Below, piece after piece: positions 20,620 through 30,509 of a DNA stretch of 64,000 nt. Where the stretch lies: assembly GCA_026182355.1 (NCBI GenBank), contig JAPFBL010000006.1:7096501-7160500 (forward strand), in the 5' to 3' direction. Each line of letters opens with the position of its first letter. Positions within the stretch are counted from its first letter, which is position 1. A program made the position numbers and the translations under genes. The notes below the pieces were generated by a model. That model was not told the DNA's origin. It searched no databases and worked only from the letters and a program-made list of their open reading frames with translations. This stretch comes from Hermatobates lingyangjiaoensis. Its lineage: Eukaryota > Arthropoda > Insecta > Hemiptera > Hermatobatidae.

Positions 20620-22030
20620 TGAATCAATGATGTATGTACAGCTTTTAAATAAAAATTTGTTATTTTAAATGATTAATTCAGTTGCATAACTTCTTCGTTA
20701 CTTTTAAGAAAGTTATGACTGGTATTATAATGCAAGTAGACCTTTGGTTATGTGTAATGCCTAGTATTACATGCTTTTGTTTGCTAGAACAAAGTCATTC
20801 AGTAACAAGAAGACGCCTCAGTGGCCTGAACCGCTCAATATCTTATGCCTAACATTTGAGCAGTAAGGTATACTCTGAGTAATATTTTGTACTCTGAACA
20901 TCCGATAGCACTAATGACCTATATTACAGTATAATTTAATGTGGCATAGACCTGTACGATACGAGACTGGATATTCACTTTTACTTCAATTTATTAAATA
21001 TACAAAGAAGCGAGTTTTCCTTAATTAATGTAGAAACATTAAAGGAAAACATCTTAATGCTTGTAGAAAACTTTCGGAAATATCTGCAATAAACTTTGGA
21101 TTATAAGATTTTCCAATCTGGTTTAAGTATGAATAATTAATAGAATAAGTTTAGCTGGATGAATAATGACTTACCTATAAGACTTTCTATGTACTAGTTT
21201 CAAAATAAATATTGCACAAGTGCATTATTAATACTTGAAAGAGTACAGTTCGGAGGCAATTCGGTTATTTTGCTTGGTTTACTTACTTTAAATCCTCACC
21301 TTTAAGCCTGACATGAATAATGGACCCGGACTTCCCAGTCCCCACTGTTTCTGAATATTTTACTTACTAAGCACTCAACTTGTAGCTTTCAAAAAACCCA
21401 TTTAGTTTTTTTTTTAAACCAAAATCCTATTCAAAATAGATTGGATTTATTAAATAGTCAGATGAGATAATATAATAAAAATATATAACCATATTCCTTC
21501 ATTCTTAAAGTTTACTGTCCTATTATTGTCTTAATAATCTATAAATTTCGTCACAGTTTATATAACATTAACTGTCCTTTTAAAAGGCAGCTAAGGCACA
21601 AAAAAAAAAAGGAGAAAGCAAGTTGTTTTAAGAAGGCTTCACTAAGGCCACATCTCTTTGTTGTGTTCTGAAGGGGATTGCTATGTATATATATATACAC
21701 ATATAATAACACGATTTACTTCAAACCACATATATCGTTTAAAAAATTAATTTCAACCAATTATTTCAAACATTCAAATAATATTTTTGATAATTCAAAT
21801 TTCAAATATTTCAAAACATTCAATGAGTGATAATAATCTTGAGATATTGATATAGCTTATCGACTTCTGATACTTCAAATACAAAATAGGTTTTGCGAAA
21901 CAGAACTCTAGGTACATATATATGGCAAACACTTACCCTATGTTTCTTTATAGTCAGCTTATTTGTAATGTTGCTTACTGTGTTTTTGTTTTCCATTAGT
22001 TGATATTCTGTGGAGATACTTGTTTTTAAA
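20620..22030. other. AT-rich, no recognised feature
   Basis: Contains a 12-nt A run at 21599-21610 but nothing coding or mobile that I can recognise. Confidence 0.5.
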
Positions 22031-22063
22031 GACAGGTTTATACTAATTTTTTTCAATAAATTG

Positions 22064-22125
22064 TTTTTAGCTTTCAGAATGTCAAACAATTTTCGGCGAA
22101 ACGTCGGCTTGTAATCTGGGGTAAT
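22064..22125 (+). repeat. Possible PLE terminal relic
   Basis: GGCGAAACGTCGGC (about 22095-22108) matches the 3' half of the hammerhead-like motif at 6119-6128 (GAA, ACGT, C, GGC). The CTGANGA half is not recognisable. Weak assignment. Confidence 0.3.
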
Positions 22126-22691
22126 TAATTTTCGGACCAAATACTCAACAACCTATTTTGTAATCTGGAGATACTTATCGGTTAACAGGAGGCCACTTTT
22201 TTAACAAACATGCTATTGGTTAACCGGAAACTTTCTCAAAATAAACAACAAGATATAAATAAAGATATATAAATGAAAAGTAAATAATATAAATATAATA
22301 TAAGTAACAAAAAAGTAATATTATTTATAGATTCTAGGAGTGTTGTTTGGTATGATAAAGTGGTTTTCTTTTTGTTTTGATTTAATAACCATCTCTAAAT
22401 CATCACCTGCTAACCGAAAAGTACCAAGCTGTTTTCTTGAGTTGCACTGATGACATGAATGGGATTTCTACTGGATGCCTATTAATACAGCCAATCAAAA
22501 CTAATCTATATACTTTTTAATGACAGAACTATGTAATTGACTACAGCAGAATAAGACAAGAATAATTAGTACATGTATCGGATCTACTACTTCTGATACT
22601 CTAAAGGGATAACTTTAACAGGTGTCGTGATGGTTAACTTTAACCCCAATTGTGATGGTTCGTTGTGGACGACCTACTGGATACTTCAAGC

Positions 22692-23106
22692 CAGGGGTGT
22701 CAAACTCATTTTGGTCTGGAGGCCGAATACGGCTTAGTTTGATCTCAAGCGGCCGTGCCAGCAAGCTAATTACAAAATTATAGAACTAACAATAAGTCTA
22801 CCTTTTTCTTTGTATCAGTCACTAATACTAATAATTAGTGCAAAGGAAAATAAGTTAATTATAAAAATCTTTATTAAAATCCGACACTCTGTATCCACTA
22901 TTATCCATTTTGACAGAGATATTTCGCTGGTCAAGGTGCGAGGACAAAGGAAAAGTGGATAATACAGCGCGTACTAAAACACTGGTGGATAGTATAAGAA
23001 CTGTAGGTTTTTAAGGAAATTAGAGTAAACTGATTTTTTTTTATAATAATGCAGATTTATCCCACGGGCCGGATCCGGCCCACCTACCCTTTGTTTGACA
23101 CCTGTG
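22692..23106. mobile_element. hAT-type MITE, 415 bp
   Basis: Terminal inverted repeats CAGGGGTGTCAAAC and GTTTGACACCTGTG, with GGCCG/CGGGCC-rich subterminal segments, are typical of hAT superfamily elements. The flanks CTTCAAGC (22684-22691) and CTTTAAGT (23107-23114) form an 8-bp duplication with two C/T differences, the size made by hAT transposases. It contains no transposase coding sequence. Confidence 0.85.
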
Positions 23107-23114
23107 CTTTAAGT

Positions 23115-24880
23115 GATCACAATTACAATGGGTACGGGCACTCAGATAACCTTGTGATTATAGGAAGAGCAATGCTTGATTCTACTGATTTGAAGCTTAT
23201 GCGTCTTGGGGTTCAAACTGGTGAAAGATTGGGAGAGGGGAATATTCTTGATATAAATCTAACCAAATCAGTACTTATACATTTTTCAAGCGGAAAGAAA
23301 CTACTTCTAAAAGAGCTCTCCATAAAAAATACTAAAGTAAAGCACTCAAAGGCATGCAAAGCGGTGTAGTCCCTTTAGACGAATGACTAAATTCTATTGT
23401 ACAGTTATTACAACTAACTTCAATTTCTACATCTTAGTAATTTACTAATTCAGCTATCTATTTCAGTTGAAAAATACACAGATTGTGATTTACCATTAGA
23501 GAGACTTTTTTAGAAAAAGAAATAATGTTGTACTTTATTTTTATATTTGAAAAAAAAACTATAGAGTTTTTAGAGTGATCAGTTTTGAAAATCAAACTTT
23601 GCTTAAATTCTAATATAATTTCTATAAAATATAATGCTTAACTGCTACACTATAAGTTTTACATTCCTGAATACTTAAAACCCTAAGGAGTAGTCAATAC
23701 TTAACAATCTAAGAATTAAAAGCATTGAGGTGAGTGTTCTTTATGCTTGGAAGAATAAATTTGTTTAGAAGCTAAAGATATTAAGGGAAAAAATAAAAAC
23801 AAATTTATCCGTCGAAATCACTGTTCTCCATTTTTAATTCTAATGACCTCGTATTATTGTTCTTAAACAAAGTACTAAAAACGTTTCTATTTTATTGATG
23901 AAGCGAGTGTTCTTAGAAGTGATACGTGAGCAGCGTGTTGAAAACATGTTGATTAGTGGCAAAGAACCATTTTTCTCTTTCATTCTTTACTAGAACTACT
24001 GCAGCAGAGTTAGGATGCTTTAGGCTTAAATTATCTACAGATGTACCAAAATAATGAGTTGTGGTGCAAACGTAAATAAAATAAGAGTAGATAAACTACT
24101 ATAGTTAACTTCATGTAAAGTAATAACAGACCACAAACTACTTATTAACCGGGATGTTTCCCATTTTTGACCTCATAAGCCTTCGACAAGGGTTACTGGT
24201 TGATTCGGTGGGTTGGTAGGTGCTGGAGAAAAGGGTTTAGAGTTAAGAGTGATAGGTATTCATGGAATTCTCATAACAGGACAGCATTACTACGTCAATG
24301 AAAGGAATATCAGATTATTAAGGATGATTCTTGAAACCACAAAGGAGCTTAAAGGATTTTACGAAACATCTGGGTTAGGCGCTTTCAATTCTTAGTATCT
24401 TCGATTGCTGATTGACACCAAGGCATACCTTCTAAATACTTGTAGGTTTCACCATTGTTTTAAAACTAACAGTCTTGAAAACATATGAATGGCAAATGCC
24501 ATCAAGATGGAACAAGTATTACATAACTGTAATTTGTAAAATACCACACATATAAACACTTTCTTTTTCATTACAGTGCATGATCTTTTTTTAGTAGTTT
24601 GTTTTTATTGCAGAACCACGTGTTTTACAGCTAGAAACCCTCACGGCACCCATCTTTATATATTCGTAATCAACTATCAAACAAACTAAAATGAATTCAT
24701 TAAGAGAAAACACAGAAGTAACCCAAAATGTCTTTGAAAATTTTAAGGATAAAGGACGAATGCTGAAGTATTAGTGAGTTATTGTTGTTCTTCTGTGAGC
24801 TTTCTCTCTGTGAGTATGATCCTCCAGATAATAATATCATACACTTCTGGAGGTCACTGCGACAACCTCTCTACCATAAT
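23115..24880. other. AT-rich, no recognised feature
   Basis: The open frames near 23.05-23.37 and 24.21-24.40 kb do not resemble a known family. The first begins inside the MITE, so it is unlikely to be a real gene. Confidence 0.5.
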
Positions 24881-24897
24881 CGAAAGCAAATTCTCAC

Positions 24898-25335
24898 GAC
24901 CTTAATTTTCGCGTTGAAATCTCTAATGATATTCCTGTTTGCAACGCTCTTGTTACCTTAAGAGCTTCGATAAATACATATTGATCTCCTTCGTGCTAAA
25001 TCTACATCGGGACTTAATATTTATCATTAAAGATTTTTCTAATTTGTTGTTTATATATTTTATATTATGCATTTCTTTATTTAATAAACGATCCCATAAC
25101 TATTTATCTGTTATATTTTTCATTAATTTATTTACTTCTTTAATTGTCCTTCTTCTTGCTTTTGTTCAAAATCTCTACTTGTTTTTATTTCCCTATTTTT
25201 TCGCTTCCTCTCTCCTCAATTGGTGAAAACACTGATTAGTTTAACGCTGATTGCTTGACAGTTAGCGCTTTATAATCTTGAAAACGTTAAAATATTGAAG
25301 GGAATTGTGTCAGTTCTTTCTATATATGTCGATAG
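24898..25335 (+). pseudogene. PLE remnant: end of GIY-YIG ORF plus 3' region
   Basis: The frame DLNFRVEISNDIPV (24898 on), then LVTLRAS and, after a frame change, LRAKSTSGLNIYH and a stop at 25030, matches the last ~45 residues of the ORFs at 29.0 and 47.4 kb (VTLRASEEA...ARSPPGLNLYR). An AU-rich tract (25031-25200) follows, as after the other stops of this clade. A worn terminus follows that (AAAATATTGAAGGGAATTG, like family C). It is the oldest-looking of the four copies. Confidence 0.68.
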
Positions 25336-25845
25336 CTAAATCATTATGCCGAGAATCAATGTGGCAACAAACCATTTTGTCTTGTCATAATTAACACATG
25401 TCTATGATTAATGTATTAGATCTTCAAATTGATATCATTAGTATTCATAGGTTACGCTAAACAAGTTCTAATGGCTTAGCTAGACCTTGATAATTAAGCA
25501 TAGGTTCCTTTAACAGCTCATTGTATGATGCTATAAATAAAACGAAAAAAATTTTTTTTAATGATATTCAGGAAAATAAAACTAATTACATCAGGAATCC
25601 TGAATGTCGCTAAACTCTATCACATTGCTGTTCTATGGATGTGTATCACTGATACTTAACAGTACTTAGTCCTAAACTTCACCTTAACTACTCAGTGTAC
25701 TTAATGTTGAGTTGCTTAATGAGCGGCTTCAACTTATTATGACGTAAAGGATTTGAACCAAAGTGTCGCAATGTCGTGTGTTCATCATTACATTATTCAT
25801 GTGAGACACCACATAAAATACATTTACAACAATATAAAGGGGACA

Positions 25846-26153
25846 AATGAGCTCAGAGTCCAGGGTTCAATACCCACTCTAACTCTCGATTTATTCTCAC
25901 CGTAAATTTATTTATTCGGGAAGTGAATGTATCTAAGAGTCTCATCCCTTAGAAAGGACGTTAAGCCGTCGTTCCTGAGCCTGCAAGATATCAATACTCA
26001 TTAAAGATCCCTACTCTAAATACACTTGAGCCAGGGATAATTTAGGACTCCCAGTGTAGAATCAATGTTCATTCTGTGCTACCACAAAGGGATGGTTCCG
26101 GCCTATGTGTGTTCCCTTCTGAGACTGCCACTGCTACCTAACTTAACCTAAAT
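25846..26153 (+). mobile_element. tRNA-derived SINE, head partly decayed
   Basis: Same family as 14806-15118, opposite orientation. The B box survives (GGGTTCAATACCC), while the A box is largely lost. The body (GGACGTTAAGCCGTCGTTCC, CTACTCTAAATACACTTGAG) and tail (CCACTGCTACCTAACTTAAC) are intact. Confidence 0.85.
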
Positions 26154-26451
26154 CATCAGAAATATAGACCATTCCAAAATTTAATCACAATTCTTTAATG
26201 AAAGAACACTTTCTTTCCGGTATCTTGATAAGAAATCAATAATTAGAACAGTATTCTAAATACTAGTAACAACACATTCAACATTATAATTATCAATGAA
26301 TTGAGCTTTCCACCGGGAGCGTTACTAGAACGATCAGCGTCAGCTTTTTCTCTTTTTCTTTTTTTTATCCTTATAAACCGATTATAAACCGATCCCTTAG
26401 CGGGTGATACCATCAGCTGTTTACCGAATTTTTATTTGATCGGGGATTCTA

Positions 26452-26697
26452 AAATTCTGCACTGGGAGTACTAAATTCTTCCTAACTCAAGCGAATTTCG
26501 AGTAGGGATCTTTAACGAGTACCTGACATCGTACAGGTTTGGACCGACGGCTTAACGTCCTCTGCGAGAGACGACGTACTCAGATTTATTCATCTCCCGC
26601 TTGAATAAATCGAGGGCCAGGTGGGGATCTAACCCCGGACTACCAGCCCAGAGGCGAGAGTTAAGCAGCACAGCGCTAACCTGGCTCTCTCGGTGTA
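26452..26697 (-). mobile_element. tRNA-derived SINE, 3'-shortened
   Basis: Minus-strand copy: head with GTTAGCGCTGTGCTGC and a B box with one change (GGTTAGATCCCC), body with GGACGTTAAGCCGTCGG. The last ~70 nt of the family tail are absent. It lies 300 bp from an inverted copy of the same SINE at 25846-26153. Confidence 0.85.
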
Positions 26698-26699
26698 GG

Positions 26700-27950
26700 T
26701 TACTTTTCAAGTTTATTATTTATCAACGCAGAACTCTTTCATTAATCATATTCATAGATAAATACGTCTTACTTCGTAAACAGTTGTTGTAGTCATCCGA
26801 CAGTTTCTGAGGTTACAGTAACTATTTGCAAAACGAGACGTATTAATACAATATTTTTTTCTGTCCATCAGTTTGATCATGATCAAATATACTATACTAC
26901 ACTATATCATGATTAATATAGTGTTATCTAGTTAGCTCTTTGTCAGGATTTCAACAAACCACTTCAGAAGTTAATTTATCACCATCTCAAAAAAATTAAA
27001 AATTGTTGAAACCAATACATACTAAATGTCGAAAAATTCATAACCACAGACATTTATTAAAGATTGCATAGATAAAGTACTACAAAATCGCAAATAAAGA
27101 GATTTCTTCATAGCACACACTATCAAAGCGAAATATTGGTGCCTAGCATGTTGTTCCGCGTCTTAACCAACACACTACCTTTAGACAGTTCTACTAAATT
27201 TATATTAACTTTTTATAAAAATAAATATTGCTCTTTTATATTGTATAAAACTATATATTTATTTAATTAAATTTAATTTAATTATTCGGTTTAATATACT
27301 GTGTTGCAAGTATAATTTATATTGTATTATGTAAATAATATTAGATAGTCCTAGATTTTTTAAAGCATTTTAACCTAATGTAGTCTGCCACAGTGAAATG
27401 AATGTTCTTTATTAACTTGGTTATAATTTTGAAAAGAATCAGCATAAAGAGATAAAGAGAATATCGTCAAATATTCTGTAAAGAATACCCACAGTTACTG
27501 AGAGCCAGTAACATTACAATTTAATCCCATTCGTCATATATGTGTTTCGAAAAAATAGGAAATAAGCTTAACGTTTTTTTCAATGGCAACATTTTCCAGT
27601 AACCTGCTACAAACCAATAGAAATATAATTACGAAATGAAATACAGAAAGCATTCATCTGCGGGAATTTCTATCATAAACTGAGATATTGACATATAGTT
27701 GCGTTTTATTATTTGAGATTACCGTGATATTTAAAAATAATATTTATATGTATCTATAAACATGTGATGCAAGTTGACCCGATCACCCATATGTTGCTAA
27801 ATCGATATTATCTGAGTCATGAATCAGCCCGGTCATATAAACGAGTGTAAATCAAGTGAAGTGATACGCGAATTCTAGGTCAAAGGAAATAAACTAACAG
27901 TGATGTTGTGTTTGCTTGTTCATTGGGTTTAACTAATAAGATTTGCAGTA
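26700..27950. other. AT-rich, no recognised feature
   Basis: No ORF or transposon end seen. Confidence 0.5.
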
Positions 27951-27958
27951 ATCTACGG

Positions 27959-28150
27959 CTACAAACTAACCAAGTTGCGAGTTCTAATAATGAGAGAAGC
28001 GTACTGCTCTAATTCCGACAAATTGAGTGCGCTGCCCCATCGTCGGGGGACGGCTGCACCCTGGGGCCGCGACCACTTCCTCCTAATCCAATCGTCTCCT
28101 ACTTCCTCCTGTTTCCCAAATAGCTGTAAATCAATGACCGCCTGACACAA
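27959..28150 (-). CDS. Candidate protein-coding exon, unknown product
   Basis: A compact open segment on the minus strand is far less AT-rich than its neighbours (around half G+C by eye) and includes several CpGs, unlike the chance frames of this window. The peptide has varied, protein-like composition: LQLFGKQEEVGDDW, IRRKWSRPQGAAVPRRW, then SALNLSELEQYASLIIRTRN. Possible splice sites exist: an acceptor ATTTACAG or TTGTGTCAG at the 5' side, and a GTTAGT donor right after ...RTRNL at the 3' side. The in-frame ATG may not be used if this is an internal exon. I do not recognise the family; it could also be an exapted element or chance. No second exon is visible nearby. Confidence 0.42.
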   Translation of the reverse strand: MCQAVIDLQLFGKQEEVGDDWIRRKWSRPQGAAVPRRWGSALNLSELEQYASLIIRTRNLVSL

Positions 28151-28159
28151 TGTCCCTTA

Positions 28160-28595
28160 GATCTTATTACTTTGAATTATTACTTCCTAGTAAATGTCAG
28201 GAATGATTAAATTCTGGACTAAACTAACTTAACTGATTTAAATGCAATATTAACCAAGTTTTATGTGATAAAAAAGTACTTAATATCAAAAATATTAGAA
28301 GTAAAAGAAGAGTGCTTTTAGACCCTGTTGAATCCCCATTTCAAATTAGAAACTGATAAAACCACAAAATTGAGTGAAGTACTCGTAATTACCACAATAA
28401 AGTATCTAATGTGTTATGTTACGAAGTTACTTACAAATTTGACAGAAAGGAACTTCTTCCAAGAAATTTGACTTCCAAGGAAATTCTTGTTAACTAATAG
28501 ACCCTTTGGCTAAGAGTGAGTGATTCAGTTCGTGCAAAAATATAGGGAGGGAGCTCCCTACCAGATTCCGCAGATATCGTATTTAGGCACAAGCA
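28160..28595. other. AT-rich, no recognised feature
   Basis: Nothing recognised apart from a small palindrome (AGGGAGCTCCCT) near 28548-28559. Confidence 0.5.
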
Positions 28596-28599
28596 CAAT

Positions 28600-28639
28600 T
28601 ATACATATATATAATATATATATCATTGTATATATATAT

Positions 28640-28670
<31 letters not shown>

Positions 28671-28710
28671 TGTATATATATAATATATATATAATTGTAT
28701 ATATTTATTT
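28600..28710. repeat. Interrupted (TA)n array
   Basis: Several TA blocks separated by CATTG, AATA and ATTG. Such interruptions suggest older or repeatedly interrupted repeat growth. Confidence 0.85.
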
Positions 28711-28739
28711 ATTGATAAAAGTATCGACCGTGGAATAGA

Positions 28740-28815
28740 AACAAAACTAAAGTTTATCGGGACTCAGTCAGTCCCGGTCAGACTGACCGAGTCCCAATAA
28801 ACTTTAGTTTTATAT
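28740..28815. repeat. PLE-associated palindrome, family G
   Basis: Arms 28743-28765 and 28789-28811 (AAACTAAAGTTTATCGGGAC and its complement with one difference) surround an inner palindrome GGTCAGACTGACC. Single-arm relatives lie near 9740, 35950 and 48605. CTGATAAA can be read in the arm, but no GAAA follows, so a ribozyme is not supported. Confidence 0.75.
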
Positions 28816-28823
28816 ATATATAT

Positions 28824-28960
28824 ATGGTTGGTTACTTGCCGTTGCGCCTACAACGTGCTTGGTCTCCCATTCTCTTTTCTCCTGAAGACGGATTACCCAA
28901 AAATTTGAGTCTGTAAGTGTGTTTCCCTACTTTGTGTGTTGCTCTTTGTTAATCTCGAAC
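28824..28960 (+). repeat. PLE terminal fragment, family B, single arm
   Basis: CTCCTGAAGACGG, then AAAAATTTGAGTCTGTAAG, and an outer end GTTGCTCTTTGTTAATCTCG that meets (TA)n. An oppositely oriented relative is at 55856-55950. GAAA has been lost. Confidence 0.7.
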
Positions 28961-28962
28961 TC

Positions 28963-29005
<43 letters not shown>

Positions 29006-29040
29006 TATAATATACATATATACAATATATTTTGTATATA
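28963..29040. repeat. (TA)n array at the truncation point of a PLE
   Basis: TA array that runs directly into the PLE coding frame at about 29041, marking its 5' truncation. Confidence 0.9.
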
Positions 29041-29052
29041 ATATATACAAAA

Positions 29053-30075
29053 GCCAATTTGACCTTTTTTATCAACTCATTTGAACATTTTTCCCCCTCC
29101 ATCTCATTCACTCACTCCGTTTCTGATAAAGCTATAACCTTTTTAGATGTTAATATCACCATAGACAAAGGTAGTTTGGTCACCTCCATATACACAAAGC
29201 CAACCAATCCCCAACAATATCTCCATTTCAGCAGTTGTCACCCGCCACACATTATGAAGTCTATTCCACGTTCCCTTTCACATCGTATCCATAGAATTTG
29301 TAGCAATATTCAGGACAAACGACACCAGATTAGTCAACTGAAAAATAAATTTCTTGAACGTGGCTACCCCCAACATCTTCTTGACAAGCGTATCATCCCG
29401 GCTGGAATCATTCATACACCTCGAAATAATTGCATTTCCGATAATAATAGCCCCTTCCTCACCACCACATACTTTCCCACAATTAATAAGTTACGCTTAG
29501 TCATCAAGGAACTCTTCCCTCTCCTGTCATCCTCTCCGACCACTTCCAATATTTTCACCAAATCACCCCGGATTTCCTTTAGACGACCCCCCACTCTGGG
29601 CAATATCTTCTCCCATAGAAGTTTTAAACGCTCCAGGCCTGCACCTGACACTTTTGGCACAAAGCAATGTGGCAGAAGGAAATGCCTCACCTGTCCCATC
29701 ATCAATCCTGACAGCCATTTCATTTCGACAGTGAACAACCATTCATACCCTCTCTCCTTTGCTAGTTCTTGCACTTCCAGCAATTGTGTTTATCGTTTGG
29801 ACTGCACACAATGTGACTCATTCTACGTGGGCCTGACTTCCACGTCACTTAGCCTCCGTATGAATGGTCACAGGTCATCCGTTGGTCAACGCAAGCAGCT
29901 GCCTGTTGCCACCCACGCCAATCTCCATAACCTTCCCTTCAACGATTGCTTCAGGGTTAAAATATTAAGAAAACTCTCAAATGATGACACCCAGACCACT
30001 CTAAGGGCTTCTGAGGAAGCCTTCATTTGGTTATTGGGTGCAAGAAATTCCCCTGGTCTAAATTTAATCAGATGA
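29053..30075 (+). CDS. PLE protein, C-terminal half (RT thumb to GIY-YIG), 5'-truncated
   Basis: About 340 codons without a stop, ending at 30075. In order: the end of the RT core and thumb (ITFLDVNITIDKG, SIYTKPTNPQQYLHFSSCHP, SHRIHRICSNIQDKR, FLERGYPQHLLD); the linker (INKLRLVIKELFPLLSSSP); a cysteine-containing module (QCGRRKCLTCPIINPDSHF) typical of PLEs; and the GIY-YIG endonuclease (NCVYRLDCTQCDSFYVGLTS with catalytic arginine in LSLRMNGHR, ending TLRASEEAFIWLLGARNSPG). The RT active-site region lies upstream and is absent, so no reverse transcriptase can be made. The endonuclease part looks intact and recent. There is no natural start codon at the truncation; the in-frame ATG at 29032 is within TA repeat. 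Confidence 0.9.
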   Translation, partial: ANLTFFINSFEHFSPSISFTHSVSDKAITFLDVNITIDKGSLVTSIYTKPTNPQQYLHFSSCHPPHIMKSIPRSLSHRIHRICSNIQDKRHQISQLKNKFLERGYPQHLLDKRIIPAGIIHTPRNNCISDNNSPFLTTTYFPTINKLRLVIKELFPLLSSSPTTSNIFTKSPRISFRRPPTLGNIFSHRSFKRSRPAPDTFGTKQCGRRKCLTCPIINPDSHFISTVNNHSYPLSFASSCTSSNCVYRLDCTQCDSFYVGLTSTSLSLRMNGHRSSVGQRKQLPVATHANLHNLPFNDCFRVKILRKLSNDDTQTTLRASEEAFIWLLGARNSPGLNLIR

Positions 30076-30377
30076 TTTTTTTATTTTATTTTTATCTTTA
30101 TTTATTTATTCATTTATTTATTTATTTATATTTTTTTCTCGTTTAATTTTAGTTAGTTTTATGTTTTTTTCCTTTCCTTTCTCTTTTTTACTTTTCTCCT
30201 CCCTTTTACTTAAATATCACTTTTATAATTTTTTTAACTCACAGCCTACACTGGTTCACATTGGTAAGATGGCTGCACTGCGTGTCATTGTATCGCGCCA
30301 GTTTACATCGGCCAGTGGACGCATTTACGTCTCCGTTCCTTCATTCTTTCTCCTTTTATTTTATTTTCTTACTTTCT

Positions 30378-30417
30378 ACTCTCCTGAAGACGGCAAGACG
30401 CCGAAATAATCGAGATT
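30378..30417 (+). ncRNA. Hammerhead ribozyme-like motif at the 3' end of the longest PLE
   Basis: ACTCTC, CTGAAGA (30384-30390), extra C, stem II GGC/GCC with loop AAGAC, GAA (30403-30405), ATAAT as a short stem III with one unpaired A, C at 30411 as candidate cleavage base, then GAGAT. Stem I pairs CTCT with GAGA on either side. It lies where PLE terminal ribozymes are expected. Confidence 0.62.
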
Positions 30418-30463
30418 CGTGAGTGTTCGTCCTTTTTCTTGTGTTCTCTAGCTGTAACTTTAA

Positions 30464-30487
30464 TTATATATATATATATATATATAT
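30464..30487. repeat. (TA)n followed by (TG)n
   Basis: TA array closing the PLE copy, followed by a short TG run to about 30505. Confidence 0.9.
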
Positions 30488-30509
30488 GGTTGTGTGTGTG
30501 TGTGTTTAT

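Larger units (their letters stand above)
29041..30467 (+). mobile_element. 5'-truncated PLE with ORF 3' half and terminal region
   Basis: Longest PLE in the window. It contains an open 3' half of the ORF, an AU-rich tract of TTTATT repeats after the stop (30076-30160), a ~200-nt segment of more even composition (30230-30370), a hammerhead-like motif (30378-30417), and an end TTGTGTTCTCTAGC that runs into (TA)n at about 30464. The truncation at the 5' side is also at (TA)n. Confidence 0.88.

Noticed and set aside
21820..22140. A minus-strand 106-codon frame
   Set aside because: Its start overlaps a probable PLE terminal relic, and the lysine/asparagine-rich translation resembles no family.
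23049..23369. A forward 106-codon frame
   Set aside because: It begins inside the right terminus of the hAT MITE, so it cannot be an ancestral gene; no domain.
24939..25226. A hydrophobic 95-codon frame as a membrane protein
   Set aside because: It overlaps the T-rich AU tract after a PLE stop codon; F, L and I richness follows from base composition.
28740..28815. A hammerhead in the family G palindrome
   Set aside because: CTGATAAA/CCGATAAA can be read, but there is no GAAA and no stem II. It is only a palindrome associated with PLE ends.
29412..29783. A minus-strand 123-codon frame
   Set aside because: It lies entirely opposite the PLE ORF and has no domain; an antisense shadow.
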